This document shows positions 8,176-16,738 of a stretch of DNA of 64,000 bases, piece after piece. The DNA is taken from NCBI GenBank assembly GCA_021851325.1, contig JAJZDZ010000003.1:1-64000 (forward strand), given 5' to 3'. A program made the position numbers and the translations under genes. Source of the DNA: Pseudomonadota bacterium. Lineage in GTDB: Bacteria > Pseudomonadota > Alphaproteobacteria > Micropepsales > Micropepsaceae. Positions within the stretch are counted from its first letter, which is position 1. Each line of letters opens with the position of its first letter. Under the pieces are notes generated by a model, which saw only the letters and a program-made list of their open reading frames with translations, was not told the DNA's origin and did not search any database.

Positions 8176-9261
8176 CTACGAAATCCACACGTGGTCGCCC
8201 CAAATCGCGACCTGCCCGTTGGCAACCAGAAGCTCGGCCGCGCTCTTAAAGGCCTTCTGCTTTGCCCGATCCTCGCCTGTAGAAATGCCGCGCTGGTAGC
8301 AGTAGCGCCGCCACGTCTCTACGGTGGTGACGCGAACCCGCGGCGGAATATGGTTTGAGGGCGGTGGTTCAGTCCCGCATTCGCCGAGAACATCAGTGAG
8401 GACGCGGAGGGCTGTGCGAGCCGTCTTGGTGAGCCCCTTATTGGCCTTCTCTTGTTTTGGGGTCCGTTGCACCTCGGATTCCACAACGACGCATGAGGTG
8501 ATTGTTTCGCCATCGTCGTCCTTGCCAACATCTACAACCTCAAGTCGGCTTGTGACCACGTACCCGGACGGCCCGTCTTTGGCGAACTCGACCTCGGCGA
8601 CGATATTGTCCGCAGCGTCCCGGCTTACCTTAATTTGGGCGTCGGCTGCACCGATCAGACTTGAGTGACCGCGCGGTCGCGTGCCGTCATGGCCGCAGTG
8701 GTGGATAACGACAACACTGCATTGAAAAGCCAACTTCACCGCGTCTGCGGCTGTCACGTATGCAGCCATGTCCTCGTCCGAAGATTCGCTGCCTCGCAAA
8801 CTGCGATTGAGCGTGTCCAGGGCAACGGCAACCGGTTTTGTGTCTCCTATCTGGGCGGAAATTGCCTCAACCAGCTCCGCATGGTCGCGAACGAGGTCAA
8901 GTGGAATCGTAACTAAATAGAAAGGTGGATTTTCAGACTGCTCGGACAAAAATCGCTGTCTGAAGGCCTCAGCGCGAGCTGGAAAGCCGGACTGACCTTC
9001 AAAGGCACAATAAACAACGGGGCCTTGCTGAACCCGGTTGTCCCGGTAGTCCCATCCGAGGGCGACGTGCATTAAAGCATCAAAAGCCCAAAAGGACTTG
9101 CCGCATTTTGGCGGACCCCAGACAACGGCGAGTCCCGGATAAGGGATCAAATTGCGAATTAGAGACCTGACGGACGTATTCAACTGCAGGTCGCCAAATG
9201 CGGTCAGCCTGATACGCGGAAACGGGCCTTTTTCGCCTTCGATAATGTGGAGGGGTTTCAT
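8176..9261 (-). CDS. RepA-type replicative helicase (RecA-fold ATPase)
   Basis: 361 residues. Walker A is GPPKCGKS at residues 49-56, followed by a RecA-like core with VAVALDTLNRSL as the likely Walker B region and a VVVIHHCGHDGTRPRGHSSL segment typical of RepA/AAA_25 helicases of plasmids and phages. The C-terminal 80 residues look like a winged-helix domain. It overlaps the primase gene by four bases, so the two form a primase-helicase replication module. Such proteins unwind DNA at the element's own origin. Confidence 0.9.
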   Translation of the reverse strand: MKPLHIIEGEKGPFPRIRLTAFGDLQLNTSVRSLIRNLIPYPGLAVVWGPPKCGKSFWAFDALMHVALGWDYRDNRVQQGPVVYCAFEGQSGFPARAEAFRQRFLSEQSENPPFYLVTIPLDLVRDHAELVEAISAQIGDTKPVAVALDTLNRSLRGSESSDEDMAAYVTAADAVKLAFQCSVVVIHHCGHDGTRPRGHSSLIGAADAQIKVSRDAADNIVAEVEFAKDGPSGYVVTSRLEVVDVGKDDDGETITSCVVVESEVQRTPKQEKANKGLTKTARTALRVLTDVLGECGTEPPPSNHIPPRVRVTTVETWRRYCYQRGISTGEDRAKQKAFKSAAELLVANGQVAIWGDHVWIS

Positions 9262-10178
9262 GCCGCCCCTTTCTGCGCCCTGAGGGCGTCGTTCCAGTCT
9301 TTGGCGCCGCCGGGTGGCATCCGGATTTCGACCTTCAGGCGTTTCCCGTGACGTTCGCGGACACGTTCTGCCGCGTTACGACCGGCATCATCATCGTCTG
9401 CGAAAACGTGCAGTTCGCGGACACCTTCGGGAATTGCGACTTGGTGCATGCGTTGCGCGCCAAGCGCGGCCCAGCATGGGATACCCGTGAGCTGTATCGC
9501 TGACAACGCATCCTCAACGCCTTCGGCCAGACCCAAAACGCCACCAACGGGGGCAAGCCGCACTGCGCCGGCGCCCATCGGCCCAAGGGTTCGACGTTGG
9601 GTTGCCACGCAAGCCTTACGTGGTTCGCGCGGATGCAAGAAGGTTATCTGCGCTGCTGTAATTTTGCGGTCTATACCAACCAAAGCCGAGACCATCGCCG
9701 GTAGAATGACGCCGCCGGCGTATTCATAGGACGGCATGAATTTGAGGGATGGATTTGATGTGTCGGCGATACCGCGTGCGGCCAGATAACGGGCAGCGTG
9801 CGTGCCAGCGATGGGTTTGGCATCGTGCCAGCGCTCGCGGACTTCTCGAATGCGCTGCGCATCACGTTGATGGTCATGCACGGGCGTTTCGTGAAGCGCC
9901 GACTTGGGAAGCTCGCTGCCGGCAAGGGCTTCGACTGCCTTGGGGAAAGTCAGCTTCTCGGTTTCGCGGATCCAGTCAACAGCATCCCCGGCCGCCCCAC
10001 AGCCAAAGCACTTGAATCGTCCCGTCTGCGGATTGACTTTGAAGCTTGGCGTTTTTTCCGCGTGAAACGGACAGCAGCCCCAAAAGCTAGAGCCTCGGCG
10101 GTTTAGTTTGACCACCTGCCCCACCAGCGCGACCAGGTTCACCGTTTTGGCAGCTTCGATTTGCGCCGAGCTAATCAT
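9258..10178 (-). CDS. Phage DNA primase with CHC2 zinc finger and Toprim-like domain
   Basis: 306 residues from the ATG at 10178 (GGGAGGG upstream). The N-terminal zinc finger is complete: C36, H39, C57 and C60, with the C-x2-H-x17-C-x2-C spacing of DnaG-type primases. The second half holds a Toprim-like segment (GLAEGVEDALSAIQL, then LHVFADDDDAGRNAAERV with the acidic metal-binding cluster). The stretch for the RNA polymerase core is short, as in phage and plasmid primases that work with RepA-like helicases. It overlaps the nuclease gene upstream and the helicase gene downstream. Confidence 0.9.
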   Translation of the reverse strand: MISSAQIEAAKTVNLVALVGQVVKLNRRGSSFWGCCPFHAEKTPSFKVNPQTGRFKCFGCGAAGDAVDWIRETEKLTFPKAVEALAGSELPKSALHETPVHDHQRDAQRIREVRERWHDAKPIAGTHAARYLAARGIADTSNPSLKFMPSYEYAGGVILPAMVSALVGIDRKITAAQITFLHPREPRKACVATQRRTLGPMGAGAVRLAPVGGVLGLAEGVEDALSAIQLTGIPCWAALGAQRMHQVAIPEGVRELHVFADDDDAGRNAAERVRERHGKRLKVEIRMPPGGAKDWNDALRAQKGAA

Positions 10179-10506
10179 GGCGGACCCTCCCAAGAAGAAG
10201 AGCCCACACTCGCCATGGAATCACTACTATCGGATCCGCATGATCGCGGCGGAGAAACAGCGCATCGTTGTCGCCCAGCCATCGCTCCAGCGTCGTGAAA
10301 CCAGCGCCGCTTTTGCGTCCCTTCACTTCTGCGCAAAGAGGCGCGCCCTCACGACCGAACGCGAGGACGTCGACATCATGGCTAGCCCCTTGATAGCGTG
10401 CTGCGCCGCTGAGCGGAACGCGCTCTGCGTGCACGCCGATTTCAATATGCCGGTGTACAATCTCGCGCTCGATGCGAGCGCCCTTGTCGCGTTGCGCTTT
10501 ACCCAC
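10171..10506 (-). CDS. Hjc-like PD-(D/E)XK nuclease or Holliday junction resolvase
   Basis: 111 residues from a GTG at 10506 with GGAGG seven bases upstream. The pattern is that of archaeal-type Hjc resolvases: KGARIEREIV with E13, then RVPLSGAARYQG, DVDVLA with D46, and the EVKGRK signature with E60 and K62. Hjc enzymes cut four-way junctions; phage versions can process replication or recombination intermediates. It overlaps the TSCPD gene and the primase gene, so it belongs to the replication module. A general endonuclease role cannot be excluded. Confidence 0.75.
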   Translation of the reverse strand: MGKAQRDKGARIEREIVHRHIEIGVHAERVPLSGAARYQGASHDVDVLAFGREGAPLCAEVKGRKSGAGFTTLERWLGDNDALFLRRDHADPIVVIPWRVWALLLGRVRHD

Positions 10507-10810
10507 GTGGCGCCTCCAGCAGGTCAAACAGAGCACCGATAGGGCCCGCAGCAGCGCCGTTGTTCAGGCGCACTAAGCTGTGCCGTAAATCGTCAACTGT
10601 GGCACCATGTTGAAGGGCCAAACTTGCAAGAATGCCGGCATCGCGTGCGGAGTTTTCAGCCTGGCAACCGGGTTTGCCGGCGCTCATAAAAACTTCGGCA
10701 ACGGTGCCATCTAAAAATCGGCCGACGCCGGCCACGAAACGCACGCCACCGTGGTCAAATTCGACCACCTCATGCGTACGACGATTTGGCAATGTGCGAC
10801 GGGTGACCAT
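10499..10810 (-). CDS. Stand-alone TSCPD-domain protein
   Basis: 103 residues. The whole protein resembles the TSCPD domain found at the C-terminus of adenosylcobalamin ribonucleotide reductases: an RRTLPNRR start, a GVGRFLDGTVAEVFMSAGKPG segment and an ARDAGILASLALQHGA helix. Stand-alone copies occur in alphaproteobacterial prophages. No reductase catalytic domain is present here. Its ATG overlaps the stop of the AlpA-type gene (TAATG). A role in adjusting nucleotide metabolism during element replication is inference. Confidence 0.75.
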   Translation of the reverse strand: MVTRRTLPNRRTHEVVEFDHGGVRFVAGVGRFLDGTVAEVFMSAGKPGCQAENSARDAGILASLALQHGATVDDLRHSLVRLNNGAAAGPIGALFDLLEAPRG

Positions 10811-11001
10811 TAAGCGGCCTCCCGCGCAGCAGCCCGCGCCTTGAGGTATTCATCAACCTCGCTCTCGATCCAAGCGATGCGGCTCTCGCCTAGCCGAATC
10901 GGCTTGGGAAAGCGGCCGGCTTTGACAAGGCGGCGCAGATGGTCGCGGGTGTAGGGAATGCCCTTTTCGGGCTTGAGTTGATCATAGCCGATAACGCGCA
11001 A
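10810..11001 (-). CDS. AlpA-family regulator or excisionase
   Basis: 63 residues from a TTG at 11001 with a strong GGAGG five bases upstream. It has the AlpA winged-HTH pattern: a YTRDHLRRLVKAGRFPKPIRLG segment and a RIAWIESEVDEYLKAR tail. These proteins activate the integrase or act as recombination directionality factors in P4-like elements. Three direct repeats lie just upstream (11070-11101). The rare start codon may keep the amount low. Confidence 0.88.
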   Translation of the reverse strand: MRVIGYDQLKPEKGIPYTRDHLRRLVKAGRFPKPIRLGESRIAWIESEVDEYLKARAAAREAA

Positions 11002-11069
11002 TTTAGCCTCCGTAGGATGCGCTACGGGGCGAGTTCACGCGATACCGGGCGTAGTCTCGATTGGATTGC

Positions 11070-11101
11070 GGTCTAAGTTGGTCTTAGTTCCGGTCTAGGT
11101 T
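11070..11101. repeat. Three direct GGTCTWRGTT repeats before the alpA gene
   Basis: GGTCTAAGTT (11070-11079), GGTCTTAGTT (11080-11089) and GGTCTAGGTT (11092-11101). The first two abut and the third is two bases away. They overlap the end of the upstream leftward gene and lie about 70 bases before the AlpA-type start. Binding sites for the AlpA protein or another regulator are a plausible reading. Confidence 0.55.
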
Positions 11102-11626
11102 CTCGGTCTTCGACAAGGCCGCGGCCTTTGCCTCTCGATATGTGGCCTTGGCGTTCGTCCTGAAGCGATTCATGCCCTCCACATCCTTCAGGCCCTTTAG
11201 ATCGCCGCCCTGCCGAATAAAGTTTAGCATCTCGCTCATAATCCTCTCCCGCTCTACTGGCAGGGGGCCAGATCGCGCGCGCTCGCCGGCTGGGCGCTTG
11301 GGCGCCTTCTTCGCAACGGGCCAGATGGCGTCTACATCTGCCTGGCGCACTCGCATTTGTTCAAAATCAAAGATTCTGCGCTCGACCCGCAGCGCCGGTG
11401 GTGCGGCTGGCGCCGGCGGTTTCTGTGCGGGCATGACCACCCCGATCTGCCACGATGACTTGGCAACTTCGACCTCAGGCACCATCGGCCCCCAATAGAC
11501 GGTAAGTTCACCGTCCGCGGCAGCGAGCCTGAGGTTCTCAAGCGCCGCGGCCATGTCACCGCCTAGCGCGTCGGCGATCTGGGGTAAGAGATCCATGAGC
11601 GGCGTATAGGGCGACTTATATGTCAT
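11084..11626 (-). CDS. Phage protein, unknown
   Basis: 180 residues. The first 60 look globular, followed by an alanine/proline-rich linker (about 68-85) and a basic C-terminal half. Its ATG overlaps the integrase stop (ATGA), so it is translated with the integrase. A DNA-associated role fits the basic tail, but no known motif is visible. Confidence 0.6.
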   Translation of the reverse strand: MTYKSPYTPLMDLLPQIADALGGDMAAALENLRLAAADGELTVYWGPMVPEVEVAKSSWQIGVVMPAQKPPAPAAPPALRVERRIFDFEQMRVRQADVDAIWPVAKKAPKRPAGERARSGPLPVERERIMSEMLNFIRQGGDLKGLKDVEGMNRFRTNAKATYREAKAAALSKTENLDRN

Positions 11627-12948
11627 GCTGGCAGCTCCAACCCCGTTGCGCCGGCACGAGCCGCCGCCAAGCTGGTGACGTTGGACGCGGGCTCTTGGCC
11701 CAGGCGCTTGAGGTAGGCACCCCAGGATTCGAGTGCATGTCTCTTTTCGGCGAGATAATCGTGAAGATCGTAATTCTTCTTGATACCGGGGCGGACGTGC
11801 GCCAGGACGGCCTCGGCGACCTCTTCACGGATGCCAAGCTTAGACAGGTTGGAGCGCACGGAGCGCCGAATATCGTGGTTTGTGAAGTGCCCGAGCTTGA
11901 CCTCTCCGGGGTCCACACCGCGCCGCCGCGCCATAGCCTCAAGCGTTCGCAGCATCCTCGCGTCGAGCCTCTCCTTGATCTTTTGGCTCATCCACACAGG
12001 CTTTTTGCCTAGGGTAGTCGTGAATACGAAGTCGCCCTTCTTGCCGCGCGGCAATCCTTTCAGGACTGTCAAAATGTCGTCGGTCAGCGGCACAACGTGG
12101 GAGCGTGCGGAGCCGTTGCGTCCCTTCATGCGTTCGGCTGGAATGGTCCAGATCCGGTTGGCGAAGTCGAACTCGCTCCAAACAGCGTCAGCGACCTCAT
12201 TAAGTCGAAGTCCGGTCAAAGCAAGAAGCTGGTAAGCGGGGCCGGCCGGATATGGTGTCCGCCGGGCAGCGCGCCACAGGGCAAACAGCTCGGACTCTGA
12301 GAGAATGCGGTCGCCGGTAGGCTTCTCGCCCAGCTCCCGCCGGGCCCGGATGCCATCTGCGACTGAGGCCTCAAGCCCATAGGCCTGTTCCTCGACGGCC
12401 CAAGTTAGCAGCCGCTTTATATCTCCCAGCAAATTCCGGGCCTGAGCCGGCGCGCTTGCCTTCTTGTCGCGAATTACCCCGAGGATATCACGCCGGGTGA
12501 TGTCGGTGATGGGCTTGTGACCGAGCCTGGCGATCAGGTCGCGACGCAGCGAACGCTCAACCTCGCTGCCCTTGCGCTCACTAGGAAGTTTTTCCTTTAC
12601 AAAATCCTCAAACACAGCCTCGAGTGTGTTCGCGCGCTTCTGCTGCTCGGCGGCAATGGCACGCGCCGCCTCGTCTTTCGGATCAATCCCGCGTTCGAGC
12701 AGCGCCAGCCATTCCCGGGCCCGGATGCGGGCCTCGTCTAGCTTCAGCTCGCCGACCGTGCCCAAGGCGCGCCTAGTCGGGTTCGGGCTCCCGGGGAAGC
12801 GGGCAAGCAGGACGTAGGACTTGTTGCCCCGATCAGTGACCCGGAGTCCAAGCTGCGGAATTATCGCATCAAAATGCTCGGCGCGTTGTCCTTTGGGAGC
12901 CGCTTTCCGGGTCTTCACGAAGCGATCTGTAAACTTGACCCTGTTCAA
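11623..12948 (-). CDS. P4-type tyrosine integrase
   Basis: 441 residues from a TTG at 12948 that has GGGGGAG six bases upstream; in-frame codons further upstream give a poor N-terminus. Domains: an N-terminal arm-binding domain (DUF4102-like, about 1-95), a core-binding SAM-like domain (about 105-190) and the catalytic domain (about 215-420). Catalytic residues are visible as Arg in LTGLRLNE, His/Arg in HDIRRS, and the nucleophile Tyr in KKNYDLHDY. It recombines the element with the tRNA-Asn gene, whose 3' fragment lies about 165 bases beyond the start codon. Confidence 0.93.
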   Translation of the reverse strand: MNRVKFTDRFVKTRKAAPKGQRAEHFDAIIPQLGLRVTDRGNKSYVLLARFPGSPNPTRRALGTVGELKLDEARIRAREWLALLERGIDPKDEAARAIAAEQQKRANTLEAVFEDFVKEKLPSERKGSEVERSLRRDLIARLGHKPITDITRRDILGVIRDKKASAPAQARNLLGDIKRLLTWAVEEQAYGLEASVADGIRARRELGEKPTGDRILSESELFALWRAARRTPYPAGPAYQLLALTGLRLNEVADAVWSEFDFANRIWTIPAERMKGRNGSARSHVVPLTDDILTVLKGLPRGKKGDFVFTTTLGKKPVWMSQKIKERLDARMLRTLEAMARRRGVDPGEVKLGHFTNHDIRRSVRSNLSKLGIREEVAEAVLAHVRPGIKKNYDLHDYLAEKRHALESWGAYLKRLGQEPASNVTSLAAARAGATGLELPA

Positions 12949-12969
12949 CTTTGACTCCCCCTTGGGGCA

Positions 12970-13099
12970 ACATGGGGGCAACACAATTGCCCCTCTGCGC
13001 ATGTTTTCCCATGTCGCACAGCATCGTACAACGTTGAGGATAGATCAAGATATTACAGTGGCTTACAAACAGAAAAAGTCGCTTCAGTTGCCCCCATGT
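12970..13099. repeat. 13-bp inverted repeat next to the attachment site
   Basis: ACATGGGGGCAAC at 12970-12982 and its reverse complement GTTGCCCCCATGT at 13087-13099. A related GGGGCAAC also occurs at 12964-12971. The two copies flank the integrase promoter region and lie just inside the right junction, where integrase arm-type sites are normally found. Confidence 0.55.
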
Positions 13100-13113
13100 C
13101 TGACGTCCAAATT

Positions 13114-13161
13114 CGGCTGTTAACCGGTTGGTCGCTGGTTCGAATCCGGCCCGGGGAGCCA
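13114..13161 (+). repeat. attR: 3' part of tRNA-Asn (anticodon GTT)
   Basis: The 48 bases read as the anticodon stem-loop (CGG-CTGTTAA-CCG, anticodon GTT), variable loop, T-arm with GGTTCGAATCC, 3' acceptor strand and an encoded CCA at 13159-13161. The D-arm and 5' acceptor strand are absent: the preceding bases are element sequence ending in the inverted repeat. So this is not a working tRNA but the duplicated tRNA end left by site-specific integration. The complete tRNA-Asn is expected at the other end of the element, left of this window. Confidence 0.88.
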
Positions 13162-14126
13162 TTTGCTTTGGACAGTTAAGGATCGCCACACTCCCTTTCC
13201 AAACTTGGACAGGACACTAATACGATTGGCCTTGCCGGTCGCGCGCACTAGCTGAGACTGCGCTCGCCTGTGTAGCTCGAGAGAGAATTTAGAGTGGCTC
13301 GGGTCTTGTCCCGGCATTGAGCTCGCTTCTAGACTACAATTCTACCATTCCGCTCGAGCCGTCGTACTCTGAAAAGTGCTGATATCTCTAAAAAGTACGC
13401 TACGTCGTCCAATTCCACGCAGCCCCTCCTAGCAATGAGCTTTAAGAGGCAGCTGCTACAAAACAACGTGGTACTCCTAGGCATCTGCGCGGTCCCTATG
13501 CAGTGACGGAACACCAAGGATGACGGACCGCCGTCACAACCTCCACTCCGGCTTAGCCAGCACTGTGAAGCCCAGGTCGCCCGCAAAGTCGCTGCGGCTA
13601 GATGGTCGCGCCCAAGATCCTTGAGGCCCTCGCCCACCCCAAACGCGCGCATTGCTGGACGCATCGCCCCTTACAATATCCCGATCGATCCCAGAACCCA
13701 GAACGAATCCGCCGAACCTCACACTCGCCTTACCCACCAGCGCCTCAACGTGGTCGGCGCGCCCAGGTTCTTCCCAAATTTATCATTGCATTGCGAGGAA
13801 TGAACCCTGGCAAGACAAAGCATACTCGAAGAATGAGACTACACAGGTCAAGATCAAATAGCTCTACTCCGTAAACCCGCATCGATCACCAACCAGGCGC
13901 TAGCAAAAACACAGCCTTACTTTATGCCGGTTTCAGCTCAAACGAATGTCGACGATATCGAATTGGAAAAATATTGACGTCACTTCTTGTTCGTTACCCG
14001 ACCACACATACCGAGCACAGTTAATTACCGTGCTCGCTGCTCAGAGCCTCCTCCCCGATTCCCCTGGCCCCACTTAACAGCACATATAAATGAGCCTTTG
14101 GAAAAGGGCCTTATGCGCAAGCACTC
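13162..14126. other. Gene-poor stretch right of attR
   Basis: Almost 1 kb with only short, uneven reading frames on both strands and no ribosome sites or family-like sequence. I see no gene, tRNA or clear terminator. It probably represents decayed DNA beside the integration hotspot. Confidence 0.55.
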
Positions 14127-14163
14127 CTATCTCACTATCTCACTATCTCACTATCTCACTATC
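14127..14163. repeat. Octanucleotide tandem repeat
   Basis: The unit CTATCTCA is repeated about 4.6 times without interruption. It lies just beyond the stop codon of the leftward reductase gene (14168). Such arrays change length by replication slippage; here it would affect only the 3' region of that gene. Confidence 0.85.
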
Positions 14164-14167
14164 AAAC

Positions 14168-15292
14168 TCAATCAAGTCCAGGATTTATAAGGTACTTTTC
14201 GCCTGTAGCACGGCGATTATAGGCTGCTATGGCAGCAGGCGCCAAAGCGCCTGCAAGTGAAACCACATTGGAATAGTGACTTACAAAGGTCGTTTTAATT
14301 TCGCGGGCAACACGCTGGCGTAACCTCTCAGTTTCAGCTGGCCCAATTTTTTCAAGTAGTGGTGTCAACAACCAACCTCCTACACTCCAAAGCATGCCAT
14401 AGCCGCGCGAAAGTTCCGTTGGCCCCGAGTTTAAACCACCATAGATGTATACCTGCTTATGAATTGATGATCCGTACCGCGTGTATTCCTTTGCCGATCG
14501 GCTTGCTACTGCCTCCATTGCGGTTAAAATTTGACTTGCTAATTTTCCACCGCCGATCGCATCAAATGCAAGCGTGGCACCAGTTTCCGCGAGCATGTCA
14601 ATAAGTTCCTCTAGGAAACCAGGGCTAGTTGAATCACACACATACCGTGCGCCAATACCTCTTAGAATCTGAACTTGGGCAGAGCTACGAACGATGTTAA
14701 CCAGAGGAATATTATCGGCGAGGCATACTCTTATTAGCATTTGTCCAAGATTAGATGCCGCTGCAGTATGAACGAGTGCAGAATGCCCCTCACGGCGCAT
14801 CGTTTCAATCATGCCAAGTGCACTGAGCGGATTTACGAAGCACGACGCTCCTTCTGCTGCCGTTGTCCCCGGCGGCAACTCGATGCAATTGGACGCAGAA
14901 ATTGTACGATACTGCGCATACATGCCGCCCCCAAACATTGCGACAGTCTTGCCCAAAAGATGCCCTGCCTTTGCTCCAGCCTTGATAACTTCGCCAGCGC
15001 CCTCATTGCCAACAGTGAGTGACTGCCCCTGTCGCGTGGCCATCATACGCTGATAAGCGACGGGGATAGGAGCCGTAACAACTGGGCTATTTGCCGACCC
15101 AGAAAACTGGGCTAAGCTCATGTCAGCAACTCCAAACAATAATCCAAGATCAGATGGATTGATTGGCGCTGCATCGATACGCACCAAAACTTCTTCTTCT
15201 CCTGGGTCCATGACAGGTACCTGAGCAATAGAAAGCTCAACCTCGCCCCTTTGTGTGACTAGTGAACGCAATTGACGTCCGCTCATGGCCAT
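14168..15292 (-). CDS. MDR-family NAD(P)H-dependent oxidoreductase (quinone or enoyl reductase-like)
   Basis: 374 residues from the ATG at 15292, which has AGGAG seven bases upstream. It is a medium-chain dehydrogenase/reductase: an N-terminal GroES-like fold with INPSDLGLLFG and GNEGAGEV motifs, and a C-terminal Rossmann domain (VHTAAASNLGQMLI and later FDAIGGG). The catalytic-zinc cysteine/histidine set of alcohol dehydrogenases is not seen, as in the quinone oxidoreductase and enoyl reductase branches. It stands alone, with non-coding DNA on both sides. The substrate cannot be predicted. Confidence 0.85.
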   Translation of the reverse strand: MAMSGRQLRSLVTQRGEVELSIAQVPVMDPGEEEVLVRIDAAPINPSDLGLLFGVADMSLAQFSGSANSPVVTAPIPVAYQRMMATRQGQSLTVGNEGAGEVIKAGAKAGHLLGKTVAMFGGGMYAQYRTISASNCIELPPGTTAAEGASCFVNPLSALGMIETMRREGHSALVHTAAASNLGQMLIRVCLADNIPLVNIVRSSAQVQILRGIGARYVCDSTSPGFLEELIDMLAETGATLAFDAIGGGKLASQILTAMEAVASRSAKEYTRYGSSIHKQVYIYGGLNSGPTELSRGYGMLWSVGGWLLTPLLEKIGPAETERLRQRVAREIKTTFVSHYSNVVSLAGALAPAAIAAYNRRATGEKYLINPGLD

Positions 15293-16666
15293 TGCTCGAC
15301 TCCTTGCGTGATGAACCACTGGTAACTAAGTATCTAACTCACGACGCATATTCAAATTACATGTTATTTTACGGTCTCTCCTGGAAACCAGGTCATTCTG
15401 TGAACATTATCGATTGACCAGCATGTAAATTACCAAGTCGACGGTGGATGACATCTCTATGCCAATACAAATGTCTAATCACTCAACCTGTCCAACTTAA
15501 AAAATGAGCACAATGCACCCGTCTACAAAATCGTGTAGGCCAAATGTTGACTCCTAAAGAAGTTTTTCGGCCGATTGAGCCGGTGTTTGACGACCAATGT
15601 ATGCCATTTACCTTGGAATACTATATGCTAAGTTTATTTTCTCCATTAGCGCGCGAGCCATTGTTGCAAATATTCGATGTCGCGCTCAAGATTCTCGTTA
15701 CTGACAACGACAAATGAACAAAGCGTCCGCCATAACTAGCGGCATGTCGTATAGCCCAGGCTTCTTGATTGCTTCGAACTTCGTCAAGCGCAGCAGAGCG
15801 CTTATACATCGTGCTTACGCCATTCGAGTTGGACCTTCACCGGCGCAATAATCCCGCCACCAATTTCAGCTTCTGCGATGAAAGGTGGCTCTTCTCTCCA
15901 TTTTGACGATTGTTGGCTCTAATCGAGACCAATGTCCTACGACGCTTTATAATGCCATAGCGTTAGCGGGTACCATTGGTCCGAGATTAATACCGACCGT
16001 CAAATTGTCGGCGACATTTACAGCCTGGCTTTCTGCTTAGCCGAGACAGTCCGCGGCGCTCTTGCCGTTGGCCACGATCCACAATTTTTCCTCGGCCGGC
16101 CAGTGGCACCGAGATTCCATCCCAGTCACCACAAAATACCATAATTTGAATATAGTCGCGTGATTGGCCACACTCCCTGCACTTCCTTCGCCCACCAGCG
16201 TCGAAGAGTGGCCTAAAGCGGAGGGATCCACCTCGCCCAATTATTTAGACGAATCACCAATGCCTAGTTCACCAAGCTTTATGACATCTTGACGCAGCTT
16301 AGCCACGATCGCCTCCAATTGCGAACGTCCCGCAGCGTTTGATTCTCCATCCTCCGGCGCCAGCCAGTAATGATTGGCCAGATTTCCGCGTCCTATCTGT
16401 TACTGAATGGACGTATAATGCGCGGACCACTCTGACGCAGTCCAAATAAACCTAACCGGTGCATCCTGCTATTGAGATAACGTGCTCACTTTAGCTGTAG
16501 ACGCCTTCACTGCGCTAACCGGGAAATGCCGTGACCACACAAGGTTCTACGCTTAATGTTTTGCCCAACACATGAGCTTCCGGATAAGCCTGTGAAACCA
16601 GAAATTCGAAGGAAAATTATCCTAACCGCTGCATCTTCCGAGGCGTTTGGGCAGCTTTAAAAATGT
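15293..16666. other. Long stretch without intact genes
   Basis: About 1.4 kb between the reductase and the FNR-like box. There are only short frames. One leftward fragment (16037-16240) may be transposase debris; another (15621-15809) has some protein-like character but matches nothing I know. The region is AT-richer than the core genome and looks degenerate. Confidence 0.5.
16040..16140 (-). pseudogene. Possible transposase N-terminal remnant
   Basis: The leftward translation contains CHWPAEEKLWIVANGKSA, which resembles the RRxWSxEEKxRIVxE start of IS66/IS3-type orfA helix-turn-helix proteins. The frame stops a few residues later and no inverted repeats or second open frame were found. This is a weak call from one short motif. 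Confidence 0.25.
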
Positions 16667-16680
16667 TGATTTAGCTCAAC
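16667..16680 (+). promoter_or_regulatory. FNR-like box before the ubiTUV operon
   Basis: TTGAT-TTAG-CTCAA matches the FNR consensus TTGAT-N4-ATCAA in nine of ten defined bases. A possible -10 (TTATGG, 16705-16710) puts the box centre near -42, the class II activator position. The first start codon is at 16739. Activation under oxygen limitation fits the O2-independent quinone genes of this operon. Inferred, not proven. Confidence 0.55.
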
Positions 16681-16738
16681 GACATAGTCGCAAAAAAGAA
16701 CTGCTTATGGGCCAAACTACGCCAAGGCCGGCAGCATT

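Larger units (their letters stand above)
1..13161. mobile_element. Integrated phage or phage-satellite element (right part)
   Basis: A compact block of about 18 genes, almost all leftward and many overlapping by 1 to 30 bases. It carries a tyrosine integrase, an AlpA-type regulator, a primase and helicase, a terminase pair and a tape-measure protein. The integrase is the last gene before a 3' tRNA-Asn fragment, which marks the right attachment site. The element runs off the left edge of the window, so its full size and any portal, capsid or lysis genes cannot be seen. The adjacency of terminase and tape measure without head genes is unlike standard lambdoid order, so a satellite, a rearranged prophage or a decayed prophage are all possible. 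Confidence 0.85.

Noticed and set aside
13108-13161. Functional tRNA-Asn gene
   Set aside because: The 5' acceptor strand and D-arm are missing, and the anticodon stem has a mismatch at its base; it is an attachment-site fragment.
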